Assembly: GCA_947627075.1 (NCBI GenBank)
Contig: CANQUR010000094.1
Span: forward strand, 1-6,265
DNA length: 6,265 nucleotides
Direction: 5' to 3'
From: an uncultured Clostridia bacterium
GTDB lineage: Bacteria; Bacillota; Clostridia; Christensenellales; Pumilibacteraceae
Part shown: in pieces, positions 5,836 through 6,265 of the stretch
How the letters are laid out: every line of letters starts with the position of its first letter
Numbering within the stretch: position 1 is the first letter of the stretch
Translations under genes and position numbers: made by a program
Notes under the pieces: model-generated
What the model was told of the DNA's origin: nothing
Seen by the model: the letters and a program-made list of their open reading frames with translations, nothing else
Databases searched by the model: none

Positions 5836-6265
5836 CTAATGGATTCTTACAACAAACGGTTCGCTTACTCCAACGCACTGATTTCCATTCTTAATAATGA
5901 AACATTGAACATAGTGCGTTCCGACATAAGCAGTCGCTTCTATTTTACTATTCATTATTCCATTAAACGTTATATCGCCATCTTCAAAGCGTTGACCACG
6001 TAAGCAATTAGCGTCTTTTGCTTCTTTACCTGTATTAGTGATTTGCCATTTTACTTTGTAGGGCGGCTTTATACTGTGAAGTGGTGTAAATTTGAGGTCA
6101 ACTCCCTTGCTTAGAACCGTACCACTTAAAAATTGATGAAAAGTCTTTTTATTATCATTGCTGACTTCTCCTTTGATTTTAACACTATATCCTTTAGGCA
6201 AGTTCCAAGGCGGGGATGCTCTATGTGGGATTTTTTCTAATATTGCAGCCGTTTCCAAAACTGAA
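5836..6265 (-). CDS. C-terminal part of a defence nucleotidyltransferase or cyclase (AGS-C sensor domain), truncated by the window edge
   Basis: The frame is open to the right edge without an ATG. The codon at 6258 is TTG, so the true start is outside and only the last 142 residues are seen. They resemble, by recognition rather than search, the AGS-C domain (adenylyl/guanylyl cyclase and SMODS C-terminal sensor). In order the marks are SPPWNLPKGYSVKIKGEV (17-34), the hydrophobic LSKGVDLKFTP, PPYKVKWQITNTGKEA (67-82) with LRG (88-90), and ATAYVGTHYVQCFIIKNG (110-127) ending in PFVVRI. In known proteins this domain follows the SMODS catalytic domain of CBASS CD-NTases, which make cyclic oligonucleotide alarms upon phage infection, or a class III-type cyclase domain as in some Pycsar enzymes. 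Which one applies cannot be told here. The gene is more AT-rich than guaA: sampled lines count 32-37% GC against 53%. A hairpin terminator follows it, so it is the last gene of its unit and any effector would be upstream or elsewhere. Confidence 0.75.
   Translation of the reverse strand, partial: SVLETAAILEKIPHRASPPWNLPKGYSVKIKGEVSNDNKKTFHQFLSGTVLSKGVDLKFTPLHSIKPPYKVKWQITNTGKEAKDANCLRGQRFEDGDITFNGIMNSKIEATAYVGTHYVQCFIIKNGNQCVGVSEPFVVRIH

Overview
The window looks like chromosomal DNA from a low-to-medium GC Gram-positive bacterium, most likely an anaerobic Clostridia-type Bacillota. The grounds are strong AGGAGG-type ribosome sites, sigma-A style promoters with 17-base spacers, U-tailed hairpin terminators, a CCA-encoding tRNA gene, and the familiar Firmicute forms of GuaA, alanine dehydrogenase and TcdA. 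The genus cannot be named from this sequence alone.

Layout from left to right. A perfect 12-bp hairpin terminator (52-90) closes an unseen plus-strand unit and sits just beyond the end of guaA (103-1626, minus; GMP synthase). guaA and ald (1928-3073, plus; alanine dehydrogenase) are divergent, separated by about 300 bases that hold a promoter for each. A near-symmetrical terminator (3097-3136) lies between ald and a convergent lone tyrosine recombinase (3233-4144, minus). Beyond it is a two-gene minus-strand unit: a small predicted membrane protein (4912-5376) whose 3' end overlaps the start of tcdA (4266-4931; tRNA t6A dehydratase), closed by its own terminator (4203-4237). A plus-strand tRNA-Ser(CGA) (5602-5690) has a consensus promoter. 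It is followed by about 145 bases rich in inverted repeats, and then by the 3' end of a minus-strand gene that runs off the right edge.

The most interesting item is that last gene. Its visible 142 residues strongly resemble the AGS-C sensor domain, which sits at the C-terminus of anti-phage signalling nucleotidyltransferases (CBASS CD-NTases with a SMODS catalytic domain) and of some Pycsar-type nucleotide cyclases. The catalytic half lies outside the window. This gene is clearly more AT-rich than the housekeeping genes and begins just past a tRNA, so the right edge may be the border of a defence or genomic island. The intact recombinase lies on the other side of the tRNA, about 1.5 kb away, with no recognisable element cargo. 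Whether the two are connected cannot be decided here.

guaA, ald, tcdA and the tRNA are housekeeping functions (purine synthesis, alanine/pyruvate interconversion, tRNA modification, serine decoding). Apart from sharing a region they do not form a pathway.
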